DNA of 64,000 nt from Noviherbaspirillum malthae (GCF_015352985.1 NZ_JACYXF010000001.1:124001-188000), one strand, 5' to 3'. Counted from the first letter of the stretch, positions 15,336 to 27,687 are shown. Notes: generated by a model not told the origin, from the letters alone. Translations and numbers: made by a program.

Positions 15336-16448
15336 ATGCTGATTCAACTTGGCTTGATGGGTCTGCTTGCGGCGCTGCTGCCGCTGTCCATCGTCTGGGT
15401 ATCCGGCGATGCCAACAAATACCGCAAACTGGTCTGGGTCACGGTTTTCCTGACCTTCGACCTGATCATGTTCGGCGCCTTCACCCGCCTGACCGATTCG
15501 GGACTGGGCTGCCCCGACTGGCCGGGCTGCTACGGCCATGCCAATCCGCTGCAGGCGCACGAGCATATCAGCGCCGCCGAAGCCGCCATGCCGACCGGCC
15601 CCGTGACTGTCGCCAAGGCCTGGATCGAAATGATCCACCGCTACCTCGCCATGGCGGTCGGCGTGCTGATCATTTCCATCATGGCGATCGCCTGGCGCGG
15701 ATGGATCAAGTCGCGCCGCTCCAATCCGCGCTTTTCGCCCTGGCTGCCGACCTTCCTGTTCGGCTTCGTCTGCCTGCAGGGCGCCTTCGGCGCCTGGACG
15801 GTGACCTTGAAATTGCAGCCGGTCATCGTCACCATCCACTTGCTGCTGGGCCTTTCCCTGCTCATGCTGCTGGTGTGGCTCGGGGAGCGCGAAAATGCAC
15901 ATCCCGCCGTGACATCTGGCGCTGCCCGACTGAAGCTTCCGGCGACGCTGGCGCTCATGTTGCTGTTCGTCCAGATTGCACTCGGCGGCTGGGTCAGCAC
16001 CAACTATGCCGCGCTGGCCTGCCTCGACTTTCCGCTGTGCCATGGCAAGGTGTTGCCCGACATGGATTTCGACAATGGATTCACGCTCTGGCGCCATCTG
16101 GGCAAGACTGCCGAGGGTGATTACCTGCCGTTCCCGGCGCTGACGGCGATCCACTGGGTGCATCGCAACTTCGCCTTCGTGGTGATTGCCGCCGTCGCCT
16201 GGGCCGGACATAAAGCCTTGCGCATCAAGGGGTTCGAGAGGCTTGGGAAATGGCTGCTGATGGCTGTGGCATTCCAATTCCTGACAGGAATGTCAACGAT
16301 TTTCCTGAAGTGGCCGCTGGCGTTGGCCGTGGTGCACAATGGCGGCGCGGCCGTCCTTGTGCTTGTGCTGACCATGTTAAACTATCGGGCTCGCATACCT
16401 GAGCAGGCCGCTGCGAGCCGCAGCGCAACGCAACTTTCGGCCGCATGA
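15336..16448 (+). CDS. ctaA: Heme A synthase (COX15/CtaA)
   Basis: The 370-residue integral membrane protein hydroxylates heme O to heme A. About eight helices are evident, in two related halves. Conserved segments include [56 protein letters not shown], the second-half [30 protein letters not shown] and [14 protein letters not shown]; the histidines in the IHR, TIH, HWVH and VVH segments are heme ligands in the family. It starts eight bases after the SCO-like gene, and ctaB follows after seven bases. Confidence 0.96.
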   Translation: MLIQLGLMGLLAALLPLSIVWVSGDANKYRKLVWVTVFLTFDLIMFGAFTRLTDSGLGCPDWPGCYGHANPLQAHEHISAAEAAMPTGPVTVAKAWIEMIHRYLAMAVGVLIISIMAIAWRGWIKSRRSNPRFSPWLPTFLFGFVCLQGAFGAWTVTLKLQPVIVTIHLLLGLSLLMLLVWLGERENAHPAVTSGAARLKLPATLALMLLFVQIALGGWVSTNYAALACLDFPLCHGKVLPDMDFDNGFTLWRHLGKTAEGDYLPFPALTAIHWVHRNFAFVVIAAVAWAGHKALRIKGFERLGKWLLMAVAFQFLTGMSTIFLKWPLALAVVHNGGAAVLVLVLTMLNYRARIPEQAAASRSATQLSAA

Positions 16449-16455
16449 CACTCAA

Positions 16456-17340
16456 GTGACTACCCTGACCGTACAACCCAACCGCCTGGCCCAGTATTGG
16501 GCTTTGACCAAGCCGCGCGTTACGCAGCTCGCCGTCTTCTGCGCGGTCATCGGAATGTTTCTGGCCGTGCCTGGCCTGCCGGACTGGCGCATTGTCGTTG
16601 CCGCCACGATCGGCATCTGGCTGCTGGCCGGCGCAGCCTTCGCGGTGAACTGCCTGGTCGAGCGCGAAATCGATTCACGCATGGCGCGCACCGCGCGGCG
16701 ACCGATGGCACGCGGCGAAATCACGGTAGGGCAGACGCTGGTGTTTTCCGGCGTGATCGGCGGCGCCGGCATGTGGATTCTTTTCAATTTTGTCAATCCC
16801 CTGACGATGTGGCTGACCTTCGCCACCTTCGTCGGCTACGCAGTGATCTATACCATGCTGCTCAAGCCGGCGACGCCGCAGAACATCGTGATCGGCGGCC
16901 TGTCCGGCGCCATGCCGCCCGCACTGGGATGGGCAGCCGTCGCCAACGACGTGCCGATGCAGGCATGGATACTCGTCCTGATCATTTTCGTCTGGACGCC
17001 GCCGCATTTCTGGGCGCTGGCCCTGTATCGCCGTGACGATTACGCAAAGTCCGGCCTGCCGATGCTGCCGGTAACCCACGGCCTGAAATTCACCCAGTTC
17101 CATATCTGGCTGTACACGATCGCGCTGGTGGCGACCACCATGCTGCCGTTCGCGGTGCAGATGAGCGGCTTGATCTACCTTGCGAGCGCCGTTGTGCTCG
17201 GCGCCATCTTCCTGTGGTATGCGTGGCAGATCTATCGCCACTACACCGACCTGATCGCCCGCAAGACCTTCGCCTATTCGATCATCTACCTGTCGCTTCT
17301 GTTCGTCGCGCTGCTGGTCGATCATTACCTGAAATTCTGA
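16456..17340 (+). CDS. ctaB: Protoheme IX farnesyltransferase (heme O synthase)
   Basis: The 294-residue UbiA-type prenyltransferase adds farnesyl to heme B to make heme O, the substrate of CtaA. It shows [19 protein letters not shown], the first Asp-rich motif in [20 protein letters not shown] and the second near [21 protein letters not shown], with about eight membrane helices. The start is GTG 16456; the nearby ATG at 16445 is out of frame and part of the ctaA stop. The SCO gene follows four bases after the stop. Confidence 0.96.
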   Translation: MTTLTVQPNRLAQYWALTKPRVTQLAVFCAVIGMFLAVPGLPDWRIVVAATIGIWLLAGAAFAVNCLVEREIDSRMARTARRPMARGEITVGQTLVFSGVIGGAGMWILFNFVNPLTMWLTFATFVGYAVIYTMLLKPATPQNIVIGGLSGAMPPALGWAAVANDVPMQAWILVLIIFVWTPPHFWALALYRRDDYAKSGLPMLPVTHGLKFTQFHIWLYTIALVATTMLPFAVQMSGLIYLASAVVLGAIFLWYAWQIYRHYTDLIARKTFAYSIIYLSLLFVALLVDHYLKF

Positions 17341-17344
17341 CATC

Positions 17345-17974
17345 ATGCGATCCCGATTCCCGCGCCGTGCCGCTGCGCTCATCCTCGCCGGAGCCGGCCT
17401 CCTGCTCTCCGCCTGCGACAAGCAGAGCGAAGGCGGCCAGATGCTGCTGTCCCCGGCGCAGTCCAGCTTCAAGAATACCGATGTGACCGGGCTGGATTAC
17501 GCCAAGGATTTCTCGCTGCCCGACTTCAACGGCAAGACGCGCACGCTGGCCGATTTCAGGGGGAAGGCAGTCGTCGTCTTCTTCGGCTATACCCAGTGTC
17601 CCGATGTCTGTCCGACCACCATGGCGGAAATGGCCAACGTGATGCAGCAGCTCGGACCGCAGGCCGACAAGGTTCAGGTCATCTTCATTACGGTGGACCC
17701 GGAGCGCGATACGCCCGAGCTGCTTTCCAAGTACGTGCCCGCCTTCGACAAGCGCTTCATCGGTCTGGTCGGCGACAAGGCCGCCACGGAAAAAGTCGCC
17801 AAGGATTTCAAGGTCTTCTACCAGAAGGTGCCGGGCAAGGAGCCAGGCAGCTATACGGTGGACCACACCGCCGGCAGCTATGTGTTCGATCCGCAGGGCC
17901 GCATCAGGCTCTTCATCCGCCACGGCCAGGGTACCGAACCGATCGTGCACGACCTGAAGCAGCTGCTGTCATGA
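17345..17974 (+). CDS. SCO1/SenC-family copper chaperone lipoprotein
   Basis: A 209-residue protein with a lipoprotein signal (lipobox LLSAC, C24) and a thioredoxin fold. The copper site is intact: C85-P-D-V-C89 in FFGYTQCPDVCPTTMAEM and H174 in TVDHTAGSYVFDPQGRIRLF. It loads or reduces the CuA site of subunit II, working with PCuAC. It is the last gene of the SURF1-SCO transcript and ends before the terminator at 18069. Confidence 0.95.
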   Translation: MRSRFPRRAAALILAGAGLLLSACDKQSEGGQMLLSPAQSSFKNTDVTGLDYAKDFSLPDFNGKTRTLADFRGKAVVVFFGYTQCPDVCPTTMAEMANVMQQLGPQADKVQVIFITVDPERDTPELLSKYVPAFDKRFIGLVGDKAATEKVAKDFKVFYQKVPGKEPGSYTVDHTAGSYVFDPQGRIRLFIRHGQGTEPIVHDLKQLLS

Positions 17975-18068
17975 GAGTTGGTCGTGCCGTTGCCGCTGCA
18001 AGGGCATGACGAGGCCGCGGCGATGCCACGAAGGTAATGAACGCAAGCAGCAAACAGCATCGTTAAAC

Positions 18069-18097
18069 AAAAAAGGCGCTCCGAGGAGCGCCTTTTT
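18069..18097. terminator. Bidirectional rho-independent terminator
   Basis: Stem GGCGCTC (18075-18081) with GAGCGCC (18086-18092) and a 4-base loop, flanked by six A and five T. It serves the SCO gene on the plus strand and rpoH on the minus strand. Confidence 0.9.
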
Positions 18098-18119
18098 CAT
18101 GGCTGCATCGAGATCCGCT

Positions 18120-19019
<900 letters not shown>

Positions 19020-19079
19020 CGTTTCTCCTTCCTTGAAGCGGTGTCCGCCCAAAGGTGAACGGCCCGCTGTTCGAACAAC

Positions 19080-19109
19080 ATATTAGCACTCCCAAATGAA
19101 GAGTGCTAA
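19080..19109 (-). promoter_or_regulatory. CIRCE operator overlapping the rpoH promoter
   Basis: TTAGCACTC (19083-19091), nine spacer bases and GAGTGCTAA (19101-19109) form a perfect CIRCE element, the binding site of the HrcA heat-shock repressor. Read on the minus strand, TTAGCA and TAATAT (complement of 19080-19085) lie 18 bases apart and are a candidate -35/-10 pair, so HrcA would block polymerase directly. hrcA itself is not in the window. Confidence 0.93.
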
Positions 19110-19264
19110 TCGTGGTTCTCAACAACCCTCATAGGACCGTTCTATTGCAGAAATGGAATAATCCGTCAGGGAGACTTTAGGCCACAGCGCGGCTTGGAAG
19201 TTGCGAGGTATCAAACAAAAAAGCAGCCAAACGCAAAAAAGATGCCAAAGCCATGAAGACCCGC

Positions 19265-20188
19265 TCAGGGAAGCCGGGCAAGGTGGCGGCGCACGCAAAG
19301 AAGGGCGCCGGCAAGCCCCAGTCCGGCGCTCAGTGCAAGCAGACCGATCTGCGTCCCTGCATCAAGCGGAACGAGACGGAATTCCGAGGCATATAGTCTT
19401 GCGAATTCCGTAATGGCGTTGTTCAGCGGGTTGAGCGCCAGTGCGACCGTGCCCAAGGCGAATGCGCCGGCCAGCACGCCGAGCAGCGCCCCCGAGTAAT
19501 AGAACGGGCGGCAGATGAAGCCATTGGTGGCGCCGAACATGCGGGCAACGGCAATTTCTTCACGCTGCGTCATCACTTGCAGGCGGATGGTGTTGAATAC
19601 GACGGCAATCACCACCACCCCCAGCGTGACGGCAAGAAACAGCAATGCCAGGCGCAGCACATGCATCAGCGCCGCCAGGCGCTTCACCCAAGCGGAATCG
19701 ATCTGCACGTACTCGACGCCGGGAAGCGCCTTGAGCTTGGAAGCAAGCATTTCCACGCGCGCCGCATCGCCGGCATTCTGCACGCCCGACAGCTTCAGCA
19801 CGTAGGCATCGGGCAGCGGGTTTTCGCCCAGCGCCGTGATCGTATCGGAGAGACCGGTCTTGTCCTTGAGCAGCACCAGGGCCTTTTCCTTCGGAATGAA
19901 TTCCAGCCTGCCCGTGCTCTCGGAAGCCAGAACGACATTGCGGATCTGGCCGGCCAGTGCTGACGAGCGCTCGCGCGGTGTGTCCATCGACATGAAGATG
20001 CTGATTTCCGGCTCCACCGCCAGCTGCTCGGATACCGGCCGGATGTTTTCCAGTACCGTCAATCCGGCAAAGGGCAGGGCGAGGGCAATCGCCACCACCA
20101 GTACATTGAGGATGAAGCTGCCGGCCGAAGACACGACATGGCGGACGGCGTCGCCCAGGGCGGCGGCATGCTGCGCGATCCAGCTCAT
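19265..20188 (-). CDS. ftsX: Cell-division protein FtsX
   Basis: The 307-residue membrane partner of FtsE has an N-terminal helix (FILNVLVVAIALALPFAGLT), a periplasmic domain of about 120 residues, and three C-terminal helices, with the FtsX/ABC2 motif QREEIAVARMFGATNGFICRP written here in part as AVARMFGATNGFI. FtsEX controls septal peptidoglycan hydrolysis. The start overlaps the ftsE stop by four bases (ATGA), showing translational coupling. Confidence 0.94.
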   Translation of the reverse strand: MSWIAQHAAALGDAVRHVVSSAGSFILNVLVVAIALALPFAGLTVLENIRPVSEQLAVEPEISIFMSMDTPRERSSALAGQIRNVVLASESTGRLEFIPKEKALVLLKDKTGLSDTITALGENPLPDAYVLKLSGVQNAGDAARVEMLASKLKALPGVEYVQIDSAWVKRLAALMHVLRLALLFLAVTLGVVVIAVVFNTIRLQVMTQREEIAVARMFGATNGFICRPFYYSGALLGVLAGAFALGTVALALNPLNNAITEFARLYASEFRLVPLDAGTQIGLLALSAGLGLAGALLCVRRHLARLP

Positions 20189-20907
20189 GGCATGGCTCCC
20201 GGCGCCGGGCTGGCCGCCTGTCCGGACACGACGCGTCCCTTTTCAAGGCGGATCACGCGCCTCGCACCCTGCAGGATGGATTCGTCGTGGGTGGCAATCA
20301 CGCAGGTGACGCCGGCCTCGTGGAAAGCCCTGAGCGCATCCATGACCTTGTCCGCGGTGCCGCGGTCGAGGTTGGCGGTCGGTTCGTCGGCAAGAATGAT
20401 CTGCGGACGGTTGACGATGGCGCGGGCGATCGCTACCCGCTGCTGCTCGCCGCCCGAGAGGGCAAGAGGTTCAGAGGCTGCCTTGTCTTCCAGTCCGACC
20501 CTGGAGAGGGCGGCGCGCGCACGCTTGTCGGCATCGGGCCGGCTGGCTCCGGTAACCAGCAGCGGCAGCATGACATTCGCAAGCACGCTGCGGTCGTTGA
20601 GCAGGTTGGCCGGCTGGAACATCAGCCCAAGCTTGCGGCGCAGATAGGGAATGCCGGAGGTGCCCAGCCGGCCGATGTCCTGGCCGTTGACCGACACCGT
20701 ACCCGAGCTGGGGCGCTCCATGGCCGCAATCATCTTCAGCAGGGTGGACTTGCCGGCGCCGGACGGCCCGGCAAGATAAACCAGTTCCCCCGCCTCGATG
20801 GAAAGGCTGACGTCGGACAGCGCGGCGCTGGCACCGCTGTTGTTACTGCGGCCGCTGCCGCTGCCGCTGCTGCCGTATTGCTTGGATACCTGGCGAAAAT
20901 CGATCAT
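20185..20907 (-). CDS. ftsE: Cell-division ATP-binding protein FtsE
   Basis: The 240-residue ABC ATPase has Walker A GPSGAGKSTLLK, signature LSGGEQQR, Walker B IILADEPTANLD and the switch His in VIATHDESI. It is unusual in carrying a Ser/Gly/Asn-rich insertion after VSKQYG (about residues 13-27, SSGSGSGRSNNSGAS), where most FtsE proteins have only a few residues before the first strand continues. The insertion lies at the A-loop region and may loosen contact with the adenine ring. The gene overlaps ftsY and ftsX by four bases on each side. Confidence 0.95.
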   Translation of the reverse strand: MIDFRQVSKQYGSSGSGSGRSNNSGASAALSDVSLSIEAGELVYLAGPSGAGKSTLLKMIAAMERPSSGTVSVNGQDIGRLGTSGIPYLRRKLGLMFQPANLLNDRSVLANVMLPLLVTGASRPDADKRARAALSRVGLEDKAASEPLALSGGEQQRVAIARAIVNRPQIILADEPTANLDRGTADKVMDALRAFHEAGVTCVIATHDESILQGARRVIRLEKGRVVSGQAASPAPGAMP

Positions 20908-22121
20908 GTCAGCAGCGCGTCGACAAACTCTTCCGCATTGAAGGGCTGCAGGTCCTCGATCTTTTCTCCGACGCCGATGAAATACACGGGCACCGGGCGC
21001 GTCTTCGCGATGGCGGCCAGGATACCGCCCTTGGCCGTGCCGTCGAGCTTGGTGACCACCAGTCCGGTCAGGCCGAGCGCATCATCGAAAGCCTTGACCT
21101 GCGCCAGCGCGTTCTGGCCGGTATTGCCGTCAATCACAAGAAGTACTTCATGCGGCGCCGATTCCATGCCCTTGCCGATGACACGGCGCACCTTTTTCAA
21201 TTCCTCCATCAGGTGCAGCTGGGTCGGCAGGCGGCCGGCGGTATCGATCATCACGACCTTGGTGCCGCGGGCGCGCGCCGACTGCACGGCATCGAAGGCC
21301 ACCGCAGCCGGGTCGCCGGATTCCTGCGCGATCACCGACACATTGTTGCGCTGTCCCCAGACGGCGAGCTGCTCGCGCGCCGCTGCCCGGAAGGTGTCCC
21401 CCGCCGCCAGCAGCACCGACTGGCCGTGCGACTGCAGGTGCATGGCCAGCTTGCCGATGGTGGTGGTCTTGCCGGCGCCGTTGACGCCGGCGATCATCAT
21501 GACCAGCGGCTGGTGGCGGCCGAGCACCAGCGGCTTTTGCAGCGGCGCCAGCAGCTCGATGAGCAGGGTACGCAGCGCGGCCTTGACCTGCGCGGCATCG
21601 GTCAGCTTCTCGTTCTTAACCTTTTTCTTCAGCGTATCGAGGATGTACTGGGTCGCTTCGACGCCGGCGTCGGATACCAGCAGGGCGGATTCGAGCTCCT
21701 CGTACAGGTCGTCGTCGATCCTGGCGCCGACGAACAGCGTGGTCAAGCTGGTCGAGGTTTTCGACAGGCCGGCCTTCAGGCGCCGCATCCACGACTGCTT
21801 TTCCTCGGGTGCCGCGGCGGGCGCCGGAACAACCTCGCCTTCTTCCTCTTCGAGGGAGGCTTCGGCCGCAGCCGCTGCCGGAACCGGATCGGCGGCTGGC
21901 GCCGGCGTGGCCGTCACGGCGGGCGCGGACGGTTCAATTGCCGCGGCGTCGCGCTTGAACAGGCCGAACCACGATTTTTGCTCCGCAGGGGCGGCATCCG
22001 GCACAGGAGCCTCGGCAGCGGTGCTGTCCGACGACGCGGTCTGCTCCTTTGCCTCGTCCTGGGGCACTGCTTCCTGAGGCGCAGGATTGTCTTTCGATTT
22101 TTTCTTGAAGAAACTAAACAT
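20904..22121 (-). CDS. ftsY: Signal recognition particle receptor FtsY
   Basis: The 405-residue SRP GTPase has an N-terminal acidic, Ala/Pro/Glu-rich A domain (about residues 8-100) of low complexity and a C-terminal NG domain. GTPase motifs are GVNGAGKTTTIGKLA (G1), DTAGRLPTQ (G3), TKLDGTAKGG (G4) and IGVGEKIEDLQPF at the end. It brings ribosome-nascent chain complexes to SecYEG. The start MFSFFKKKSKDN is chosen because it gives the typical FtsY amphipathic N-terminus; longer in-frame starts extend to 22199. It is the first gene of ftsY-ftsE-ftsX and divergent from the M16 peptidase gene. Confidence 0.95.
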   Translation of the reverse strand: MFSFFKKKSKDNPAPQEAVPQDEAKEQTASSDSTAAEAPVPDAAPAEQKSWFGLFKRDAAAIEPSAPAVTATPAPAADPVPAAAAAEASLEEEEGEVVPAPAAAPEEKQSWMRRLKAGLSKTSTSLTTLFVGARIDDDLYEELESALLVSDAGVEATQYILDTLKKKVKNEKLTDAAQVKAALRTLLIELLAPLQKPLVLGRHQPLVMMIAGVNGAGKTTTIGKLAMHLQSHGQSVLLAAGDTFRAAAREQLAVWGQRNNVSVIAQESGDPAAVAFDAVQSARARGTKVVMIDTAGRLPTQLHLMEELKKVRRVIGKGMESAPHEVLLVIDGNTGQNALAQVKAFDDALGLTGLVVTKLDGTAKGGILAAIAKTRPVPVYFIGVGEKIEDLQPFNAEEFVDALLT

Positions 22122-22272
22122 CGGCACAGGGAAGGAAAGGCGGCCGGCATGCGGACAGCCGCGTCGCCGAAAGAAGATACAATCGGAACCACTTCTCATG
22201 CACGACGTCGCAATTGCAACAGAATGCGTGTCGCTGCATCAAACAATTCCGTATTTTATCAGAGCACACAAT

Positions 22273-23649
22273 ATGAAATTTCGGATCGCCTCAATGCTGG
22301 CGGCGCTGGCTCTCTGCTGCTTACAGGGTCCTGCCGCCGCCGAGACCAGGGTTGCGCAGGAATTCATGCTCGACAACGGCATGAAAGTCATCGTCAAGGA
22401 AGACCACCGGGCTCCCACGGTGGCCCACATGATCTGGTACAAGACCGGATCGATGGATGAGCAGAACGGCACCACCGGCCTGGCGCATGCCCTCGAGCAC
22501 ATGATGTTCAAGGGCACCAGGACGCTCAAGCCGGGCGAGTTCAGCCAGCGCGTGGCGGCGCTGGGCGGCCGCGAAAATGCCTTCACCAGCAAGGACTACA
22601 CCGCGTATTTCCAGCAGATCGAGAAATCCAAGCTGGAAAACGTGATGACGCTGGAAGCCGACCGCATGGCCAACCTGGTGTTCGACAAGGATGAATTTGC
22701 GAAGGAAATCCGGGTGGTCATGGAAGAGCGCCGCTGGCGCACCGACGACCAGCCCATCCCGAAAGTTTATGAGACGCTGAATGCGACGGCATTCACGGCG
22801 CATCCCTACCATCATCCCATCGTCGGCTGGATGGCCGATCTGCAGAGCATGACCGTCCAGGATGCCAAGAACTGGTACGACCGCTGGTACGCACCGAACA
22901 ATGCGGTCATGGTCGTGACCGGCGACGTCGATGCAAAGCAGGTGCTGGCGCTGGCGAAAAAGCATTTCGGCAAGATCCCGCGCAAGGCGGTGCCGACCAC
23001 CCGGCCGCAGGAAGAGCCGGAGCAGAAGGGCATGCGCCGGGTCGTCGTCAAGGCGCCGGCGGAAAACCCTTATGTCGTGCTGGCGTTCAAGGTGCCGACG
23101 CTGCGCGATGTGGAGAAGGACGATGAGTCGCATGCGCTCGACGTGCTGGCCGCAATTCTCGACGGCTACGACAACGCCCGCCTGAACGCCAAGCTGGTGC
23201 GCACCGACAAGGTGGCCAATTCGGTCGGGGCAGGCTACTCCAACATTGCGCGCGGCCCGGTCACCTTCCTTCTCGACGGCACGCCGGCCAACGGCACCAC
23301 GACGGAGCAATTGGAAAAGCTGCTGCGCGCCGAAGTCGATCGCATCGCCAAGGAAGGCATTTCAGAAGAGGAATTGAAGCGCGTGAAGGCGCAGCTGGTC
23401 GCCGGCCAGATCTACAAGCGCGATTCCATCTTCGGCCAGGCGATGGAAATCGGCGTGATGGAAATGAGCGGCCTGTCCCACAAAAACATCGACCGCGTCA
23501 TCGAGAAGCTCAGGGCGGTCACCGCGGAACAGGTGCAGGCCGTTGCCCAGAAGTACTTCGGCGACGATGCGCTGACGGTCGCCACGCTGGTGCCCCTGCC
23601 GCTGTCCGAGAAAAAAGCCGCTCCGCCGCCGAAAGGCTTGCGTCACTGA
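22273..23649 (+). CDS. M16 family zinc metallopeptidase, catalytic partner
   Basis: The 458-residue periplasmic peptidase has a signal peptide (MKFRIASMLAALALCCLQGP, cleavage near AAA-E) and the inverted zinc motif HxxEH (H72-A-L-E75-H76 in GLAHALEHMMFKGT), with the third ligand E152 in VVMEERRW, so it should be active. Two M16 repeats follow the usual layout. It lies 14 bases before a second M16 gene lacking the zinc motif; such pairs form heterodimers in other bacteria. A TACAAT at about 22176 is a possible -10 box in the divergent gap with ftsY. The substrate is unknown. Confidence 0.92.
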   Translation: MKFRIASMLAALALCCLQGPAAAETRVAQEFMLDNGMKVIVKEDHRAPTVAHMIWYKTGSMDEQNGTTGLAHALEHMMFKGTRTLKPGEFSQRVAALGGRENAFTSKDYTAYFQQIEKSKLENVMTLEADRMANLVFDKDEFAKEIRVVMEERRWRTDDQPIPKVYETLNATAFTAHPYHHPIVGWMADLQSMTVQDAKNWYDRWYAPNNAVMVVTGDVDAKQVLALAKKHFGKIPRKAVPTTRPQEEPEQKGMRRVVVKAPAENPYVVLAFKVPTLRDVEKDDESHALDVLAAILDGYDNARLNAKLVRTDKVANSVGAGYSNIARGPVTFLLDGTPANGTTTEQLEKLLRAEVDRIAKEGISEEELKRVKAQLVAGQIYKRDSIFGQAMEIGVMEMSGLSHKNIDRVIEKLRAVTAEQVQAVAQKYFGDDALTVATLVPLPLSEKKAAPPPKGLRH

Positions 23650-23663
23650 TACTGGAATCCAAC

Positions 23664-25034
23664 ATGATGAAGCGATTTTTCCTAGCATTTAGCCTGGCGT
23701 TCGTGGGTGCTGCGCCGGCGCACGCCGCCCTCCAGATCCAATCCTGGTCCCTGGACAACGGCGCCCGCGTGCTGTTCGTCGAGAGCCATTCCATTCCCGT
23801 GCTCGACCTCAGCGTGGAGTTCGATGCCGGTTCCCGGCGCGACCCCCAGGACAAGGCCGGCGTGGCCGAACTGACCAATGCCATGCTTGCCCGCGGCCTG
23901 CGGGAGACCGGCACGGCCGATGCGGCCAATGCCTCCAACGCTGCCAACGCTGCCAACGCGCCCAATGCCGAGCCGGCGATGAGCGAAGCGCAGATTTCCG
24001 ACACCCTGGCCGATACCGCAGCCCAGCGCGGCGGCGGTGCAGGAAGCGACCGCGCGGGCGCTTCGCTGCGCACGCTGGTGTCCCAGCCCGAGCGCGATAC
24101 GGCCGTCAAGTTGCTGGCGCGCATCCTGGCGCATCCGAGTTTTCCGGAAAACCTGCTGGCGCGTGACAAGGCGCGTGTCATCGCCGCCATCCGGGAGGAG
24201 GACACCAAGCCCGAGGCGATCGGAAGCAAGGCATTCTGGCGCCTCATGTACCCGAGCCATCCCTATGGCCGGCAGCAGACGGTGCAGTCGGTGGAATCGA
24301 TCACACGCGATGACCTGGTGGCCTTTCACAACACGCATTACGTTGCGAACCGGGCCATCGTGTCCATCATCGGCGACATCAGCCGGGCCGAAGCCGATGC
24401 CATCGCCCGTCAGCTGACCGTGCGCCTGCCGCAGGGCACCCCGCTGCCTGCGCTGCCGCCGGTGGAGCAGGCGCCGGCGCGCAGTGAAAACATCGCCCAT
24501 CCCGCATCTCAGGCGCACATCATGCTGGGCATGCCGGCGATCGCGCGAGGCGACCCGGATTACTTTCCGCTCCTGGTCGGCAATTACACGCTGGGCGGCG
24601 GCGGATTCGTGTCGCGGCTGACACGCGAAGTCCGGGAAAAGCGCGGCCTGTCCTACAGCGTCTACAGCTACTTCAATCCGATGGCGCAGCCGGGCCCGTT
24701 CCAGGCTGGTTTGCAGACGCAGAAGGATCAGGCCGGCAATGCGCTCAACGTAGTGCGCGATACCATCTCCGCCTTCCTGCGCGACGGGCCCACGCCGCAG
24801 GAGCTCAAGGCCGCGAAGGACAACCTGACAGGCGGCTTCGCGCTGCGCATCGACAACAACAAGAAGATTCTCGACAACGTCGCCGCGATCGGTTTCTACA
24901 ACCTGCCGCTGAACTATCTCGATGCCTGGACCGCCAACGTCTCCAAGGTGACCGCCGCCGACATCAAGGCTGCATTCAACCGCAGGCTGGCGCTGGACAA
25001 GATGTCAACCGTGGTGGTCGGCAATGGCCAGTAA
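23664..25034 (+). CDS. M16 family peptidase-like protein, non-catalytic partner
   Basis: A 456-residue M16 homologue with signal peptide (MMKRFFLAFSLAFVGAAPAH). The HxxEH site is replaced: the aligned segment reads GVAELTNAML, with no zinc histidines, so it should not be catalytic alone. The C-terminal half keeps the M16 substrate-clamp segment VSRLTREVREKRGLSYSVYS. Residues 84-105 contain a small Asn/Ala repeat (ADAANASNAANAANAPNAEP), which looks like recent in-frame expansion of a surface loop. The 3' end overlaps rsmD by 11 bases. Confidence 0.9.
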   Translation: MMKRFFLAFSLAFVGAAPAHAALQIQSWSLDNGARVLFVESHSIPVLDLSVEFDAGSRRDPQDKAGVAELTNAMLARGLRETGTADAANASNAANAANAPNAEPAMSEAQISDTLADTAAQRGGGAGSDRAGASLRTLVSQPERDTAVKLLARILAHPSFPENLLARDKARVIAAIREEDTKPEAIGSKAFWRLMYPSHPYGRQQTVQSVESITRDDLVAFHNTHYVANRAIVSIIGDISRAEADAIARQLTVRLPQGTPLPALPPVEQAPARSENIAHPASQAHIMLGMPAIARGDPDYFPLLVGNYTLGGGGFVSRLTREVREKRGLSYSVYSYFNPMAQPGPFQAGLQTQKDQAGNALNVVRDTISAFLRDGPTPQELKAAKDNLTGGFALRIDNNKKILDNVAAIGFYNLPLNYLDAWTANVSKVTAADIKAAFNRRLALDKMSTVVVGNGQ

Positions 25035-25686
25035 GCAGGCCAGGACAGGCACGCGGGGCGGCGCCGGGCTTGCACCGAGGCACGCCGGTCCGGCGCGCCA
25101 GGTCCGCATCATCGGCGGTCAGTGGAAGCGCACGCCGCTGCCGGTGCTCGATGCCGAAGGCTTGCGGCCGACACCTGACCGGGTGCGCGAAACCGTCTTC
25201 AACTGGCTGACCCACCTGTTCGACGGCGCATGGGGCTCGGTCAACTGCCTGGATCTGTTCGCCGGCACCGGCGCGCTCGGTTTCGAGGCGGCCAGCCGCG
25301 GCGCGGCATCGGTGACGATGGTCGAGGAGCATGCGGCTGCCGTCAGGCAGTTGGAGGCCAATGCTGCCAAGCTCAAGGCCGAACAGGTGCGCGTGCGCCG
25401 CGGCGACGCTTTGGCCGCCGCGCAGGCACTGGCGGCGCGCGGCGAACGCTTCCAGCTCATCTTCCTCGACCCGCCGTATCATCAGGACTGGCTGGTAAAA
25501 ATACTGCCTTTGTGCAGCCGCCTACTTGCCGATGGCGGCTTGGTATATGCTGAAGCTGAAACGCCGCTGGACGGCGAAGACACGCCCGAATGGCTGCAGG
25601 GCTGGTCGGCGGTCAGGGCGGACAAGGCGGGCATGGTGTTCTACCACTTGCTGCATCGCAATAGGGCGCCCGAAATTGAGGCATAA
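25024..25686 (+). CDS. rsmD: 16S rRNA (guanine(966)-N2)-methyltransferase
   Basis: The 220-residue methyltransferase modifies G966 of 16S rRNA in the 30S assembly pathway. SAM motif I LDLFAGTGALGFEAASRGA and the catalytic DPPY in LIFLDPPYHQDW are present, as is the family segment LRPTPDRVRETVFNWL. It has a basic N-terminal extension of about 25 residues. It overlaps the M16 gene and is followed by coaD after 42 bases, an arrangement common in proteobacteria. Confidence 0.95.
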   Translation: MASKQARTGTRGGAGLAPRHAGPARQVRIIGGQWKRTPLPVLDAEGLRPTPDRVRETVFNWLTHLFDGAWGSVNCLDLFAGTGALGFEAASRGAASVTMVEEHAAAVRQLEANAAKLKAEQVRVRRGDALAAAQALAARGERFQLIFLDPPYHQDWLVKILPLCSRLLADGGLVYAEAETPLDGEDTPEWLQGWSAVRADKAGMVFYHLLHRNRAPEIEA

Positions 25687-25728
25687 TGCGCGTTCCAATT
25701 TTGTTTCGTAACTGGACAGGGAGCCAAG

Positions 25729-26572
<844 letters not shown>

Positions 26573-26595
26573 GCCTGGTATGTTCGGCAGGCCGG

Positions 26596-27687
<1,092 letters not shown>

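Noticed and set aside
19181..19396. A Lys/Ala-rich frame (NKKAAKRKKDAKAMKTRSGK...) upstream of rpoH and opposite the ftsX 3' end, resembling a histone-like tail
   Set aside because: The only ATG (19253) is 12 bases before the ftsX end, there is no ribosome site, most of it is antisense to ftsX, and it has no other support. It could be a decayed remnant.
20287..22460. Long plus-strand frames (596 and 436 codons) opposite ftsE and ftsY
   Set aside because: Antisense to conserved division and SRP receptor genes; low-complexity composition comes from the Ala/Glu-rich FtsY domain.
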